64,000 bases of DNA, taken from Desulfobacteraceae bacterium (GTDB lineage Bacteria > Desulfobacterota > Desulfobacteria > Desulfobacterales > SKZT01). Each line of letters opens with the position of its first letter. The first letter of the stretch is position 1. A program made the position numbers and the translations under genes. Positions 16,894-25,912 of this stretch are shown piece by piece. The stretch spans positions 1 to 64,000 of the forward strand of contig JAABTQ010000009.1 in assembly GCA_011389745.1 (NCBI GenBank), in the 5' to 3' direction. The notes under the pieces are model-generated. The model did not search any database and had not been told where the DNA came from. It saw nothing but the letters and a program-made list of their open reading frames with translations.

Positions 16894-17991
16894 ATGGGTA
16901 ATAAACGTGATTACTACGAAGTTCTTGGCGTAAGCCGCACATCAAAAGAATCCGAACTCAAAGCCGCCTATCGCAAAATGGCTTTGAAATATCATCCTGA
17001 TCGAAATCCCGGAGACAAGTCCGCAGAGGAGCAGTTCAGGGAAGCCGCGGAAGCTTACGAGGTTTTAAGGGATCCTCAAAAAAGGCAAATCTATGATCAG
17101 TTTGGTCATCAAGGCCTTGAAGGAACCGGTTTTTCAGGCTTTGGCGGGTTTGATGATATCTTTTCCAGTTTTGGAGACATTTTTGAGGATTTTTTTGGAT
17201 TCGGTAGTTCAGGAAGAGGGCGGTCAAGAGTTCACCGGGGTAGTGATTTGCGCTATGACCTGGAACTGAATTTTATGGATGCTGTTTTTGGTACCGAAAC
17301 CAAGTTAAACGTCAATAAGATGGAGACCTGCCCGGATTGCCATGGGACCGCTTGCAAGGATGGAACCTATCCTGAAAATTGCCGTTCATGCAATGGCACG
17401 GGACAGGTAAGTCATTCCCAGGGCTTTTTTACCGTAAGAACCACATGTCCTTCATGTCGCGGTACTGGTCAGTCAATTCCGAATCCATGCGAAAAATGTT
17501 CAGGTAACGGACGTGTAAAGGCGGCCAAAAAAGTTTCTGTCAGAATTCCAGCCGGTGTGGATTCAGGATCAAGACTTCGGCTCAACGGAGAAGGTGAAGC
17601 TGCGCCATACGGCGGGCAACCCGGAGACTTGTATGTATTTATACATGTTAAGCCCCATGAATTTTTTGAACGAAAAGATATCGATGTTTTTTGTCAGATC
17701 CCAATTTCTTTCATACAGGCCGCTTTGGGAGATAAAGTTGAAGTGCCGACGTTAAATGGCAAAAAAGACCTGGAAATTCCAAAAGGTACTCAGCCGGGAG
17801 AAATTTTTAAATTCGAGCAAGAGGGGATCCCATCTTTGAGAAACGGGCGACGGGGTGATCAGGTCATTCAGGTTTTAGTTAAAACACCTACCCATTTGAA
17901 TAAAAAGCAGGAAAAGCTTTTAAAGGATTTTTCAAAACTCGAAAATAACAAACTTTCCAATAAACTGAAAAACATTCTCAGAGGTAATTAA
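16894..17991 (+). CDS. dnaJ: Chaperone DnaJ
   Basis: Hsp70 co-chaperone of 365 residues. The J domain has the HPD motif (KYHPDRNPGD) at about residue 33. A Gly/Phe-rich linker follows. Four zinc-finger repeats (CPDCHGTAC, CRSCNGTGQ, CPSCRGTGQ, CEKCSGNGR) come next, then the C-terminal substrate domain. This is a complete type I DnaJ, somewhat shorter than the E. coli protein. No dnaK or grpE is nearby. Its stop overlaps the queD start. Confidence 0.94.
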   Translation: MGNKRDYYEVLGVSRTSKESELKAAYRKMALKYHPDRNPGDKSAEEQFREAAEAYEVLRDPQKRQIYDQFGHQGLEGTGFSGFGGFDDIFSSFGDIFEDFFGFGSSGRGRSRVHRGSDLRYDLELNFMDAVFGTETKLNVNKMETCPDCHGTACKDGTYPENCRSCNGTGQVSHSQGFFTVRTTCPSCRGTGQSIPNPCEKCSGNGRVKAAKKVSVRIPAGVDSGSRLRLNGEGEAAPYGGQPGDLYVFIHVKPHEFFERKDIDVFCQIPISFIQAALGDKVEVPTLNGKKDLEIPKGTQPGEIFKFEQEGIPSLRNGRRGDQVIQVLVKTPTHLNKKQEKLLKDFSKLENNKLSNKLKNILRGN

Positions 17992-18365
17992 TGTTTGAGC
18001 TCAAAATCGTTACGCGCTTTGCTGCGGCGCATCAGCTGAAAATGGTATCGCAAAAATGTGAGAACCTCCATGGACACAACTGGAAAGTTGAAGTGCGAGT
18101 GGCCGGAGAAAAATTAAATTCTGCAGGAGTCCTGGTGGATTTTGGAGAGCTGAAAAAGCAGGTTGCAGAAATAATCAAAGAACTGGACCATCGTTTTTTA
18201 AACGAAACCGAATTTTTCAACAATAATACCCCGCCCTCATCCGAAAACATCGCTTTTTATATTGCTAAAGGTCTTGAAAAAAAACTTAACGGCGCAGGTG
18301 CCAGAGTTACCCGTGTCAGCGCCTGGGAATCCGATGATGCCTGTGCGACATATATTAACGGGTGA
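17991..18365 (+). CDS. queD: 6-carboxytetrahydropterin synthase
   Basis: A 124-residue PTPS-fold enzyme, expected to make 6-carboxy-tetrahydropterin on the way to queuosine. The catalytic Cys lies in QKCENLHGHNW, and the zinc-binding His residues are AAHQL and HGH. LDHRFLN and the final catalytic SAWESDDACA segment are present. The ATG shares a base with the dnaJ stop (TAATG), so the two are cotranscribed though unrelated in function. The other queuosine genes are not in this window. Confidence 0.88.
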   Translation: MFELKIVTRFAAAHQLKMVSQKCENLHGHNWKVEVRVAGEKLNSAGVLVDFGELKKQVAEIIKELDHRFLNETEFFNNNTPPSSENIAFYIAKGLEKKLNGAGARVTRVSAWESDDACATYING

Positions 18366-18377
18366 GAGAGAGCACCT

Positions 18378-18409
18378 GATCGGTGATCGGCTAAAGATCA
18401 CCGGTCTTT
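18378..18409 (+). terminator. Hairpin between convergent queD and pyrE
   Basis: GATCGGTGATC (18378-18388) pairs with GATCACCGGTC (18396-18406), 11 pairs with one G-U and a GGCTAAA loop, followed by TTT. It lies after queD and overlaps the last codons of pyrE on the other strand. The T-run is short, so it may be only a weak terminator. Confidence 0.5.
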
Positions 18410-18981
18410 GATTGATCACCTGATTTCATTTTTCGGTAGTGGTTCAAAAGTTCTTCACGACTGATAATGGCGATTGTGTCGGATACATACTGTTGAATAT
18501 TTTCCAGTCCGCCTTCCTGCCTGTCCACCAGAATAACCACTTTAACTACCTGAAGCCCTTCTGACTGGGCCCTTTCAATAGCTTTTATGGTAGAACCTCC
18601 TGTAGTGGCCACATCGTCCAAAATCACCACTTTTTCTCCCGGCTGCATATCGCCCTCGATCCACTGGCTGATACCATGACTTTTCTTTTCTTTTCTGATG
18701 GAAAATGCTTTTAATGGGAATTTTTGAATTTCTGATACAAAAGCGGTGGCAACAGCCATGGGATCTGCCCCAAAAGTCAAACCTCCGACCCCATGAGCTT
18801 GACAACTTTTAATGGCCTCAAAAATTAAATGCCCGGTTAAAAACATCCCTCTAGAGCTGAGAGTGGTGGGTTTGCAGTTGACATAAAAACAGCTTGTTTT
18901 ACCGGATACCAGCTTAAAAATCGGTTCATTGCTGTATTTAAAAGACTTTCGGCATAAGATTTCGATAAGTTCCTGTTTCAC
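18391..18981 (-). CDS. pyrE: Orotate phosphoribosyltransferase
   Basis: Pyrimidine-synthesis enzyme that joins orotate to PRPP. The protein has 196 residues. [13 protein letters not shown] is the PRPP-binding motif; [14 protein letters not shown] and the flexible catalytic loop (RKEKKSHG) are also seen. The start is a GTG at 18981 with AGGA 8 nt upstream. On its own strand it is preceded by a promoter, a short leader frame and a terminator hairpin, all within 210 nt. This predicts attenuation rather than simple expression. Confidence 0.92.
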   Translation of the reverse strand: MKQELIEILCRKSFKYSNEPIFKLVSGKTSCFYVNCKPTTLSSRGMFLTGHLIFEAIKSCQAHGVGGLTFGADPMAVATAFVSEIQKFPLKAFSIRKEKKSHGISQWIEGDMQPGEKVVILDDVATTGGSTIKAIERAQSEGLQVVKVVILVDRQEGGLENIQQYVSDTIAIISREELLNHYRKMKSGDQSKTGDL

Positions 18982-19054
18982 TGAATATTCCTAAAACCTT
19001 TTAAATCTGAATTTATTTAACAAAACCTTGATTTTATGCTCATGTTCGGATAAG

Positions 19055-19108
19055 AAAAAGCCTCCACAGAATTGGAAGAAGCCTGTTTAATGGGATTCAG
19101 TGGAGGCT
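19055..19108 (-). terminator. Leader terminator (attenuator) upstream of pyrE
   Basis: Read on the minus strand, AGCCTCCAC (19108-19100) pairs with GTGGAGGCT (19067-19059). The stem continues past one A/T-type mismatch with GAATC against AATTC-side bases. TTTTCTT follows directly. No minus-strand gene lies upstream, so this is not the end of another transcription unit. It sits about 75 nt before the pyrE GTG. Confidence 0.7.
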
Positions 19109-19135
19109 AAACGCAAGGAAAACTGGAAGCAGCAC
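19097..19135 (-). CDS. pyrE leader peptide
   Basis: A 12-residue frame, GTG start at 19135, reading (M)LLPVFLAFSLH. Its stop codon lies just inside the stem of the leader terminator, so its last three sense codons form the 5' arm. AAGG lies 7 nt before the GTG. A ribosome following RNA polymerase closely would cover the arm and block the terminator. The coding strand is U-rich across codons 5-9, a feature of UTP-dependent pause sites. This is the layout of the pyrBI and pyrE leaders of enteric bacteria. Confidence 0.6.
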   Translation of the reverse strand: MLLPVFLAFSLH

Positions 19136-19155
19136 TCCTTGGCCTTTTTGAGATT

Positions 19156-19184
19156 CTTATACCAATTAATTCATTAGCGGTCAA
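19156..19184 (-). promoter_or_regulatory. Sigma-70 promoter of pyrE
   Basis: On the minus strand, TTGACC (19184-19179), a spacer of exactly 17 nt and TATAAG (19161-19156). Transcription is predicted to start near 19149, about 14 nt before the leader-peptide GTG. The match to consensus is good. Confidence 0.65.
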
Positions 19185-19206
19185 TCCGAAAACCGGATAA
19201 GGAGTT

Positions 19207-20586
19207 ATGGTCATCTTGAAAGCAATTCCGACCCAAGGCAAAATCGGCATTTTTTTGACGGCAAGCTTTGTTTTAATTTTCAGCCTGGGATTTCATTCAC
19301 CCCAAAGTGCACTCTGTCAGCAGGGAGCCGATCATTATTATTCACTGGAACGCGCTGTTCAATCAGCTCTTTCGGCCAACCTCGGTCTCAAATCCGCTCA
19401 GGAAGAAACCCTGGCAGCAATAGCCAGAAAAAATGCGAGGCGCACTGAATTTTTTCCGACATTTAATCTGGCCTATCAATACGTGAGAAATGATGACAAA
19501 CAGCGGGCCGAAGAGATTGGGGTGATAGCACCTAAAAACGAGTATTCTTTCATGGGTGGATTCTCCCAGCCACTGTTTACAGGTTTTTCAATACTTAACC
19601 GATATAAGATATCCGAATTGTCGTTGCAGGCCTCCAGAACCGGCGAAGAAATTTATCGCCAGGATATTATTTTCAGAACCATGGAGGCCTACTATAATCT
19701 TTTGAAAACTACCAAGCTTGAGGAAATTGCCCGGGAAACCGTTACAGAAATCGATGCTCAGAAAATAGTAGCTGAAAACTTTTATGAAGTGGGCATGACA
19801 CCCCTGAATGATCTTCTTCAGGTTCAGGTCGAGCTTGCCAATGCTCAACAGGCCTTGGTCGTTTCCCAAAATGAAATGGAGTCCGCGGAGGCTTTTTTAA
19901 ACACTGTTCTTCGAAGGCCGATCAATGCGCCGATAACATTGGAAGAAATTCAGGATTATGAAAAATTTGAATATGATATCGAATATTGCTTTAGCCAGGC
20001 GGAAAAATATCGCCAGGAGATCAATCTTGCCGACCTGGAACTGCAAATAGCGGAAAAAGAATTTGAGGTGGCTAAAAAAGACTTTTTCCCCACGGTTAGT
20101 CTGGATGGAAGATACTTTCAGCAAGGAACCGAATGGGATGCCAAAGGTGGCTTGGGTGTTTTCGGAAGATCCAGCGGATGGGATATCACCGCAGTGGCTA
20201 CGTGGAATATCTTTGAATGGGGAAGAACATATTTCGGCGCTGAGGAACAGATCCATCGAGTCTCCCAGGCTCGTTTGCAGCGAACTCAGCTTTTAGATGA
20301 TATACGGCTTCAAGTCAAGCAGGCCTATTTGAAAATGCGGGAATCTGAAAAGAATATCAAAACCGTAGAACTTGCAATTGAGCAGGCGAAGGAAAATTTC
20401 CGGATTTACACAGAACAGTATAAAGAGCAGATAGCGACACAAACGGATGTTTTAATTGCGAATGTTCTACTTTCTAGGACCAAAACCATTTATTTTAGTG
20501 CCCTGTATGACTATGAAATTGCCAAAGCCTCATTATTCAGGGCTATGGGGCGAATCGATTCGACGGATTACGCGACGATTCAATGA
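19207..20586 (+). CDS. TolC-family outer membrane protein
   Basis: A 459-residue outer membrane efflux protein. A signal peptide (about residues 15-38, ending near ALC-Q) is followed by two copies of the TolC repeat: long helices with NLGLKSAQEETLAA in the first half and NLADLELQIAEKEFEV in the second. It forms a trimeric channel through the outer membrane and periplasm. GGAG is only 2 nt before the ATG, so a slightly later start is possible. Its stop overlaps the ftsE start (ATGA), an unusual link to the division genes. No dedicated pump is adjacent. Confidence 0.82.
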   Translation: MVILKAIPTQGKIGIFLTASFVLIFSLGFHSPQSALCQQGADHYYSLERAVQSALSANLGLKSAQEETLAAIARKNARRTEFFPTFNLAYQYVRNDDKQRAEEIGVIAPKNEYSFMGGFSQPLFTGFSILNRYKISELSLQASRTGEEIYRQDIIFRTMEAYYNLLKTTKLEEIARETVTEIDAQKIVAENFYEVGMTPLNDLLQVQVELANAQQALVVSQNEMESAEAFLNTVLRRPINAPITLEEIQDYEKFEYDIEYCFSQAEKYRQEINLADLELQIAEKEFEVAKKDFFPTVSLDGRYFQQGTEWDAKGGLGVFGRSSGWDITAVATWNIFEWGRTYFGAEEQIHRVSQARLQRTQLLDDIRLQVKQAYLKMRESEKNIKTVELAIEQAKENFRIYTEQYKEQIATQTDVLIANVLLSRTKTIYFSALYDYEIAKASLFRAMGRIDSTDYATIQ

Positions 20587-21296
20587 ACCAAAATGAAAAT
20601 AAAAACGCCATTATCAGGTTATTTCATGTGCACAGGAGCTATGGAAATAAAAGAGCTCTTCAGGACATTACTCTGGATGTGGCAAAAAATGAATTCATTT
20701 TTATTAGTGGACCCAGTGGTGCAGGAAAAACCACTTTGCTGAAATTGCTATACCTGGGTGAAAGGGTCAATGAGGGACAGGTTCTTGTCGATGGCATTAA
20801 TTTATCAAGAATTAATAAAAAAAGTATTCCTGATTTGCGTCGAAAATTTGGAATTATTTTTCAGGATTACAAGCTCATTTCGACAAAAACCGTTTATGAC
20901 AACATTGCGCTGGTTCTGGAAGCCGTTGGCCATAACAGAAGTCAGATTCCGTTTAAAGTAAGAAGTGTTTTGCGGACAGTGGGCATGGAAGAGCAGATCA
21001 ATAGTTATCCACCGACTCTTTCAGGAGGGGAACAACAACGTGTTGCTTTTGCAAGAGCCGTGGCTACTGATCCGAAGATTATCCTTGCGGACGAGCCCAC
21101 AGGCAATCTGGATAATGAATCTGCTGCCATCATCATGGATCTTCTGATTCGTTTTCATACCCGCGGGGCTACCATTATTGTGGCCACCCATGACATGGAA
21201 CTGATAAGAAAAAAGGGCGGACGAGTGCTGATTTTAAAGGAAGGGTGCATTTACAGTATTTTATTTCAGGAATCGCCCAGGAAATTGCGTCGATGA
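20583..21296 (+). CDS. ftsE: Cell-division ATP-binding protein FtsE
   Basis: A 237-residue ABC ATPase with Walker [10 protein letters not shown], the Q-loop region IFQDYKLI, signature [14 protein letters not shown], Walker [13 protein letters not shown] and the switch His in VATHD. The FtsE hallmark after Walker A (LLKLLYLGE) is clear. With FtsX it controls periplasmic cell-wall hydrolases at the division site. It is coupled at both ends, overlapping tolC and ftsX by 4 nt each. Confidence 0.92.
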   Translation: MNQNENKNAIIRLFHVHRSYGNKRALQDITLDVAKNEFIFISGPSGAGKTTLLKLLYLGERVNEGQVLVDGINLSRINKKSIPDLRRKFGIIFQDYKLISTKTVYDNIALVLEAVGHNRSQIPFKVRSVLRTVGMEEQINSYPPTLSGGEQQRVAFARAVATDPKIILADEPTGNLDNESAAIIMDLLIRFHTRGATIIVATHDMELIRKKGGRVLILKEGCIYSILFQESPRKLRR

Positions 21297-22177
21297 CCTC
21301 TTACTTAAAAAGGGCCATAAAGGATATCAGGGACAATGCATTTGTCAGTTCGGTAACCATTATTACTGTTGGTTTATTGGTCTTGATGATCAGTACATTT
21401 ATCTTGTTTTGGGATAATGCCGGACGGATTATGGAAGATTGGAGAAAAGGCATTCGCATCATGGCTTATCTGAAAACCGACATAGCTGATGAAGCCATTG
21501 ATGTGTTAATGAAAAAAATCCAGGAGACTGAAGGGGTTAACGAAGTTCGTTTTATCTCCAAGCAGCAAGCCCTTGAACTTTTAAAGGAGCATATGGATCA
21601 CCCGGGCTCGATTTTGGATTCTCTTGAAGGCAATCCTCTTCCCAATGCTTTTGAAATCATGACCGCTTCCGGATCTGATGATAATGCGTTGACCCTTCAG
21701 CAAGTGGAGGCTTTGGCCATAAATATAAAAACCTATTCCGAAGTGGATCAGGTAGAATATGGGCAACAGTGGCTGAAACGGTTTTATTCCATTTTTGACC
21801 TGTTTCGCTTGGTCGGTTTTGCCATGGGAGGTATTTTTGTTCTCGCGGCAATTCTCATTATAGCGAATACCATTCGGCTGGTTATCTACACCCGTCAGGA
21901 TGAACTTCAGGTCATGCGTCTTGTGGGGGCCTACGATAAATTTATCAAAATACCTTTTTACTTGCAGGGAGTTATACAGGCAGGTCTGGGTTCATCGATC
22001 GGAATTTTGATTTTGTATGCCGGATATGCTTATTTGGTATCTTCGGTGGAAAAAGGGTTTTTGATGATCGATTTTTATTTTCTTTCCTTAAAAGCTTGGT
22101 TGTTCATTATCGCTTCGAGTATGTTGCTGGGGATGCTGGGATGTTTTTTGTCGTTAACAAAATATTTAAAAGACTGA
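21293..22177 (+). CDS. ftsX: Cell-division membrane protein FtsX
   Basis: A 294-residue protein with one N-terminal membrane helix (VTIITVGLLVLMISTFILF) and a periplasmic loop of about 140 residues (FISKQQALELL, GNPLPNAFEI). Three C-terminal helices follow, with IANTIRLVIYTRQDELQVMR, the FtsX family motif. It transmits FtsE ATP hydrolysis to a periplasmic activator, here surely the EnvC-like protein encoded next. The ATG at 21293 overlaps the ftsE stop. Confidence 0.92.
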   Translation: MTSYLKRAIKDIRDNAFVSSVTIITVGLLVLMISTFILFWDNAGRIMEDWRKGIRIMAYLKTDIADEAIDVLMKKIQETEGVNEVRFISKQQALELLKEHMDHPGSILDSLEGNPLPNAFEIMTASGSDDNALTLQQVEALAINIKTYSEVDQVEYGQQWLKRFYSIFDLFRLVGFAMGGIFVLAAILIIANTIRLVIYTRQDELQVMRLVGAYDKFIKIPFYLQGVIQAGLGSSIGILILYAGYAYLVSSVEKGFLMIDFYFLSLKAWLFIIASSMLLGMLGCFLSLTKYLKD

Positions 22178-23343
22178 TATTTTCGTTTATTATGGTTGCT
22201 TTGCCAAACCTGGCGATCGCCGCCGGTGACAACGGGGATATTTCCGGAGAGTCCATAAAAAAATATCGTGAGCAGGCCAGGAATCTGAGGCAAAAAATTG
22301 AATCGTCACAGAAAGATCTTGAAACATTATCACAGGAAGAAACAGCTGTTTTAAACATACTCAATGAGATTGATATCAATCTTGCTGCTTACCAAAACCA
22401 GATATTGGCATACCGTTCAGAGCTTTCGGAGTTGGAAAAAAAACTGCAAGAGGTGCAGATTTTCTACAGAGAACTTGAAAAAAGAGTGGATTCTCTTCGT
22501 GAATATGCTAAAAAGCGCCTTGTGGCTATTTACAAAATGAACAGGCTGGGTACACTGTCCATGTTGGCATCGGCCGATTCCTTCTCGGAATTCTTATTTC
22601 GAAAGAATGCATTGGAACGTATTTTTACTCATGACGAGGAAATCCGAAAAAAACTGATTCAGGAGCAAGCACAGCTTCATGAGCTTTTCATGGAAATCGA
22701 AATCAGGAAGAATAAAAAGATTGAACTTGAAAGAGAACTTAAGAACCAAATTGCCGGTTTGGCTGTAGAAAGAAAAAAGCGGGGTGATATTCTTGCTGAA
22801 ATTCGAAGAAAAAAGTCCTTGGAACAAGAACTTATATATGCCTATCAGCAGGCAGCCGTCGATCTTGACAACGCTATTGCGGGGCTGAATACGAAAAACG
22901 ATGATAAAGGCATTGCAAAATTTACTTCGGACAATCCTTTTGAGACCTTTAAGGGCTTGCTTAATATGCCTGTCAACGGTACAATTAAAACCCGATTCGG
23001 TTCCTACAAAGATAAAAGACTCAATGTGGAACGTTTCAATAGCGGAATATCAGTCACCGCAGACCGAGGAGAGCCGATTCAGGCCGTCAAAGATGGCCTG
23101 ATCCTTTTCGCCGGATGGTTTAAAGGATATGGGAAAATGATTATTATAGACCATGGACATCATTATTATACTGTTTATGCCCATGCCGAAGAACTTTTTA
23201 AAGACAAAGGAGACCCTGTGGAATCCGGAGAAGTTATTGCTACTGTGGGTGATTCAGGCTCCATTTCCGGGCCGGAACTTTATTTCGAGGTTCGCCACTA
23301 TGGAAAACCGGTTGACCCCTTGGAATGGATCAGGAAAGGATAA
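22141..23343 (+). CDS. envC: EnvC-like murein hydrolase activator (M23 domain)
   Basis: A 400-residue secreted protein. The signal peptide (LIFSFIMVALPNLAIAA) is followed by a long coiled coil at about residues 35-260 and a C-terminal LytM/M23 domain (GTIKTRFGS, GISVTADRGEPIQAV). In place of the full zinc set of active peptidases it has FNSGISV, DHGHHYYTVYAHAEEL and YFEVRHYGKPVDP. The first zinc His position reads Asn or is missing, so it is probably an activator, not an enzyme, as in EnvC. It starts inside the ftsX end (37-nt overlap), consistent with its acting with FtsEX. Confidence 0.85.
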   Translation: MFFVVNKIFKRLIFSFIMVALPNLAIAAGDNGDISGESIKKYREQARNLRQKIESSQKDLETLSQEETAVLNILNEIDINLAAYQNQILAYRSELSELEKKLQEVQIFYRELEKRVDSLREYAKKRLVAIYKMNRLGTLSMLASADSFSEFLFRKNALERIFTHDEEIRKKLIQEQAQLHELFMEIEIRKNKKIELERELKNQIAGLAVERKKRGDILAEIRRKKSLEQELIYAYQQAAVDLDNAIAGLNTKNDDKGIAKFTSDNPFETFKGLLNMPVNGTIKTRFGSYKDKRLNVERFNSGISVTADRGEPIQAVKDGLILFAGWFKGYGKMIIIDHGHHYYTVYAHAEELFKDKGDPVESGEVIATVGDSGSISGPELYFEVRHYGKPVDPLEWIRKG

Positions 23344-23357
23344 TTTAAGGAGAAATT

Positions 23358-24722
23358 ATGAGATTTAAGAATCGACCTTTAAAAGTGTTTTTAGTCATCG
23401 GGGTTGCCGTTATATTTTGGGCTATTGGAGCCAATGTTTATCGGGCCAATCTGGCTAACGGTGAAGAAACCTACAAGGGTTTAAAATTATTCACCGATGT
23501 TATTGAGTTGATCGAAAAAAATTATGTTGAAGAGGTAGATACCGAAAAACTCATGCAAAAAGCAATTCAGGGCATGGTGCGCAGTTTGGATCCTCACTCT
23601 TCGTTTTTGCCCCCGGAAGCCTTTGAAGAACTTCAGGTGGACACTCACGGTGAGTTCGGAGGCATTGGTATTGTGATTACCATGAAAGACGGCATTTTAA
23701 CCGTCGTATCGCCGATTGAAGGCACCCCCGCTTACAAGGCGGGTATTCAGGCTGGAGATAAAATCATTAAAGTGGATGATATATCCACCCAGGAAATGGA
23801 ACTTTGGGAAGCAGTTAAACAAATGAGGGGCAAGCAGGGAACCGAGGTAGTCCTTACCATCATGCGCGAAAAGGAACCCGAACCTATCGAATTTATTTTG
23901 GTCCGTGATATCATACCCATCGAAAGTGTTAAATCCTTGATGCTTCGGCCAGGTTACGGCTATATCTGGGTCACCAATTTCAGGGACAATACCACCAATG
24001 ATATCATTAAGGCTATTAAAGCATTTGAAAAACAACCCGAGCCTTTGAAAGGGCTTATACTTGATTTGAGAGATAATCCCGGTGGATTGCTTAATCAGGC
24101 AATCAGTACAGCGGATCTCTTTTTGGATAAAGGCAAAATCGTATCCATCAAAGGACGTTTTGATAAACATACAAAATCTTATGAAGCCCGTGCAAAAGGT
24201 ACCCTTCCGAAATATCCCATGGTCGCACTTATAAATGGCGGAAGTGCCAGTGCTTCTGAAATTGTCGCAGGTGCGCTTCAGGATAATAAACGCGCTTTAG
24301 TTCTTGGAACTGTTTCATTCGGCAAGGGCTCCGTTCAGACAGTGGAAGCATTGAGAGATGGATATGGCTTAAAGTATACAATCGCCCTTTATTACACCCC
24401 CAATGACAGATCCATACAGGCTCAGGGAATTGAACCGGATGTTCTGGTCAAACAACGTTGGCTGGATGAAAATGGCACACAAGCGGATGAAACCAGGCTG
24501 AAAGAAAAAGATTTAAAAAACCATTTGGAGGTGGTGCCCGAGGGGATGAAGATAAAAGTAATATCACCTGATGACGAAACTCAAAAACCAGAGGAACCCA
24601 TGATGAGAAGCCCTGAATTTCGGCACGGTCCTTTGAATCTTGAAACACTGAGTGCGGATAATCAAGTCATGCGAGCCTTGGAAATCCTTGTTGGTTATGA
24701 AGTTTTCAAAAATTATGAATAA
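23358..24722 (+). CDS. ctpA: C-terminal processing peptidase (S41)
   Basis: A 454-residue periplasmic protease with an N-terminal signal anchor (VFLVIGVAVIFWAIGANVY). A PDZ domain lies at about residues 95-180 (GEFGGIGIVITMKDGILTVV) and the S41 core follows. The catalytic Ser is in NGGSASASEI and the Lys in FGKGSVQT. The C-terminal tail is charged. It cleaves the C-termini of envelope proteins. AAGGAG is 6 nt before the ATG, and it follows envC by 14 nt in the same operon. Confidence 0.93.
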   Translation: MRFKNRPLKVFLVIGVAVIFWAIGANVYRANLANGEETYKGLKLFTDVIELIEKNYVEEVDTEKLMQKAIQGMVRSLDPHSSFLPPEAFEELQVDTHGEFGGIGIVITMKDGILTVVSPIEGTPAYKAGIQAGDKIIKVDDISTQEMELWEAVKQMRGKQGTEVVLTIMREKEPEPIEFILVRDIIPIESVKSLMLRPGYGYIWVTNFRDNTTNDIIKAIKAFEKQPEPLKGLILDLRDNPGGLLNQAISTADLFLDKGKIVSIKGRFDKHTKSYEARAKGTLPKYPMVALINGGSASASEIVAGALQDNKRALVLGTVSFGKGSVQTVEALRDGYGLKYTIALYYTPNDRSIQAQGIEPDVLVKQRWLDENGTQADETRLKEKDLKNHLEVVPEGMKIKVISPDDETQKPEEPMMRSPEFRHGPLNLETLSADNQVMRALEILVGYEVFKNYE

Positions 24723-24739
24723 TAAATAAAATGAATCTT

Positions 24740-24770
24740 AGCGGCAGGTATTATGTCAATACCTGCCGCT
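24740..24770 (+). terminator. Perfect 13-bp hairpin between ctpA and yibQ
   Basis: AGCGGCAGGTATT (24740-24752) pairs perfectly with AATACCTGCCGCT (24758-24770) across an ATGTC loop. Only a weak T-run follows (TTGTG). It may be a leaky terminator or an mRNA-stabilising stem that tunes yibQ. Confidence 0.55.
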
Positions 24771-24782
24771 TTGTGATATAAA

Positions 24783-25907
24783 ATGGCCCGAAAATCAGCC
24801 TATAAAAAAAAATCCCCTAAAAAAACCAAAAAACGACCCGGCAAAAAAATTTCCATTAAACTTCAGCTATTGAAGGTTTTTGCAGGACTCGGTGTTCTTC
24901 TTCTACTGGTGGTTACGGCAGGCTTCAGTGTACATTACATGCTGGTTAGGAAGCAAAATGTAAAACCATCTTTTGTCACTGAAGAAACAAAACCATCACA
25001 ACCTGTTTTGCCCCAGAAGAAGCTTCAGGAAAAAAATATTATTCAGAAACCTGAAAAAAGCAAAACTCCCCCTAGTGCCGAAGTAAAAACAGCTAAAATT
25101 CCCTCATCCGAAAAACCCACAGTTTATGAGATTTTTCCTGAAAAGGATTTGCCGCCCCCAAAGGTTAAAGAGGTACCACCAGAAGTTGCAGCAATACCGC
25201 CAACCAAAGCTCCCCTAAAAGAGCGGACCAGAGTTACTTTAAAAGGACGGCCGAAAGTGGCAATCATCATTGATGATCTGGGTTATGATCCCTACATCGC
25301 CGAAAAATTTGCAGAACTTGAGCCGAAATTGACATTTTCTGTCATTCCACACACCCCTTTTCAGAAAAAAGTTGCCGAGACTGTTCGTATAAATGGGGGC
25401 GAGTTGATGCTTCATGTTCCAATGGAACCGAACGAATACCCTGATATTGACCCGGGTCCCGGTGCACTTTTGACAAGTATGGAGCCGGATCAGTTGATTG
25501 CACAGCTAAAAATAAACCTGGATACCATTTCTGACATCAGGGGTATCAATGGCCATATGGGTTCCAAACTGACTGCTAGTTCCGAGCAAATGTATCAGAT
25601 ATTTACTATATTGAAACAAAGAAAACTTTATTTTGTGGATAGTCTCACTACTCCCGACAGCGTTTGCAAATCCTCTGCAACGTTGTTAAAATTACCTTTT
25701 GCCCAACGTGATGTGTTTATCGATCATTTTTTGGAGCCGGAATTTATGCGAAAGCAGGTCCATCGTCTGATCAAGACGGCTAAAAAGAATGGTGAGGCAA
25801 TAGGTATTGCCCATCCGCACAGGGCAACCCTGGAAATAATGAAGGAATTGATGCCTGAGATCAAAAAACAGGTTGATTTGGTTCCGGCATCACAATTAGT
25901 GAAATAA
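24783..25907 (+). CDS. Divergent polysaccharide deacetylase family protein (YibQ-like)
   Basis: A 374-residue protein. A basic N-terminus and one membrane helix (FAGLGVLLLLVVTAGFSVHY) are followed by a Pro/Lys-rich linker to about residue 155. A YibQ-type domain comes next: PKVAIIIDDLGYDPYIAEKF, LTFSVIPHTP, GGELMLHVPMEP, GINGHMGSKLTASSEQM and AIGIAHPHRATLE. The fold is that of NodB deacetylases, but the usual metal triad is altered and activity is unproven. It completes the ftsEX-envC-ctpA-yibQ order seen in many Gram-negative bacteria, which points to a role in peptidoglycan turnover. Confidence 0.83.
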   Translation: MARKSAYKKKSPKKTKKRPGKKISIKLQLLKVFAGLGVLLLLVVTAGFSVHYMLVRKQNVKPSFVTEETKPSQPVLPQKKLQEKNIIQKPEKSKTPPSAEVKTAKIPSSEKPTVYEIFPEKDLPPPKVKEVPPEVAAIPPTKAPLKERTRVTLKGRPKVAIIIDDLGYDPYIAEKFAELEPKLTFSVIPHTPFQKKVAETVRINGGELMLHVPMEPNEYPDIDPGPGALLTSMEPDQLIAQLKINLDTISDIRGINGHMGSKLTASSEQMYQIFTILKQRKLYFVDSLTTPDSVCKSSATLLKLPFAQRDVFIDHFLEPEFMRKQVHRLIKTAKKNGEAIGIAHPHRATLEIMKELMPEIKKQVDLVPASQLVK

Positions 25908-25912
25908 AGAAT

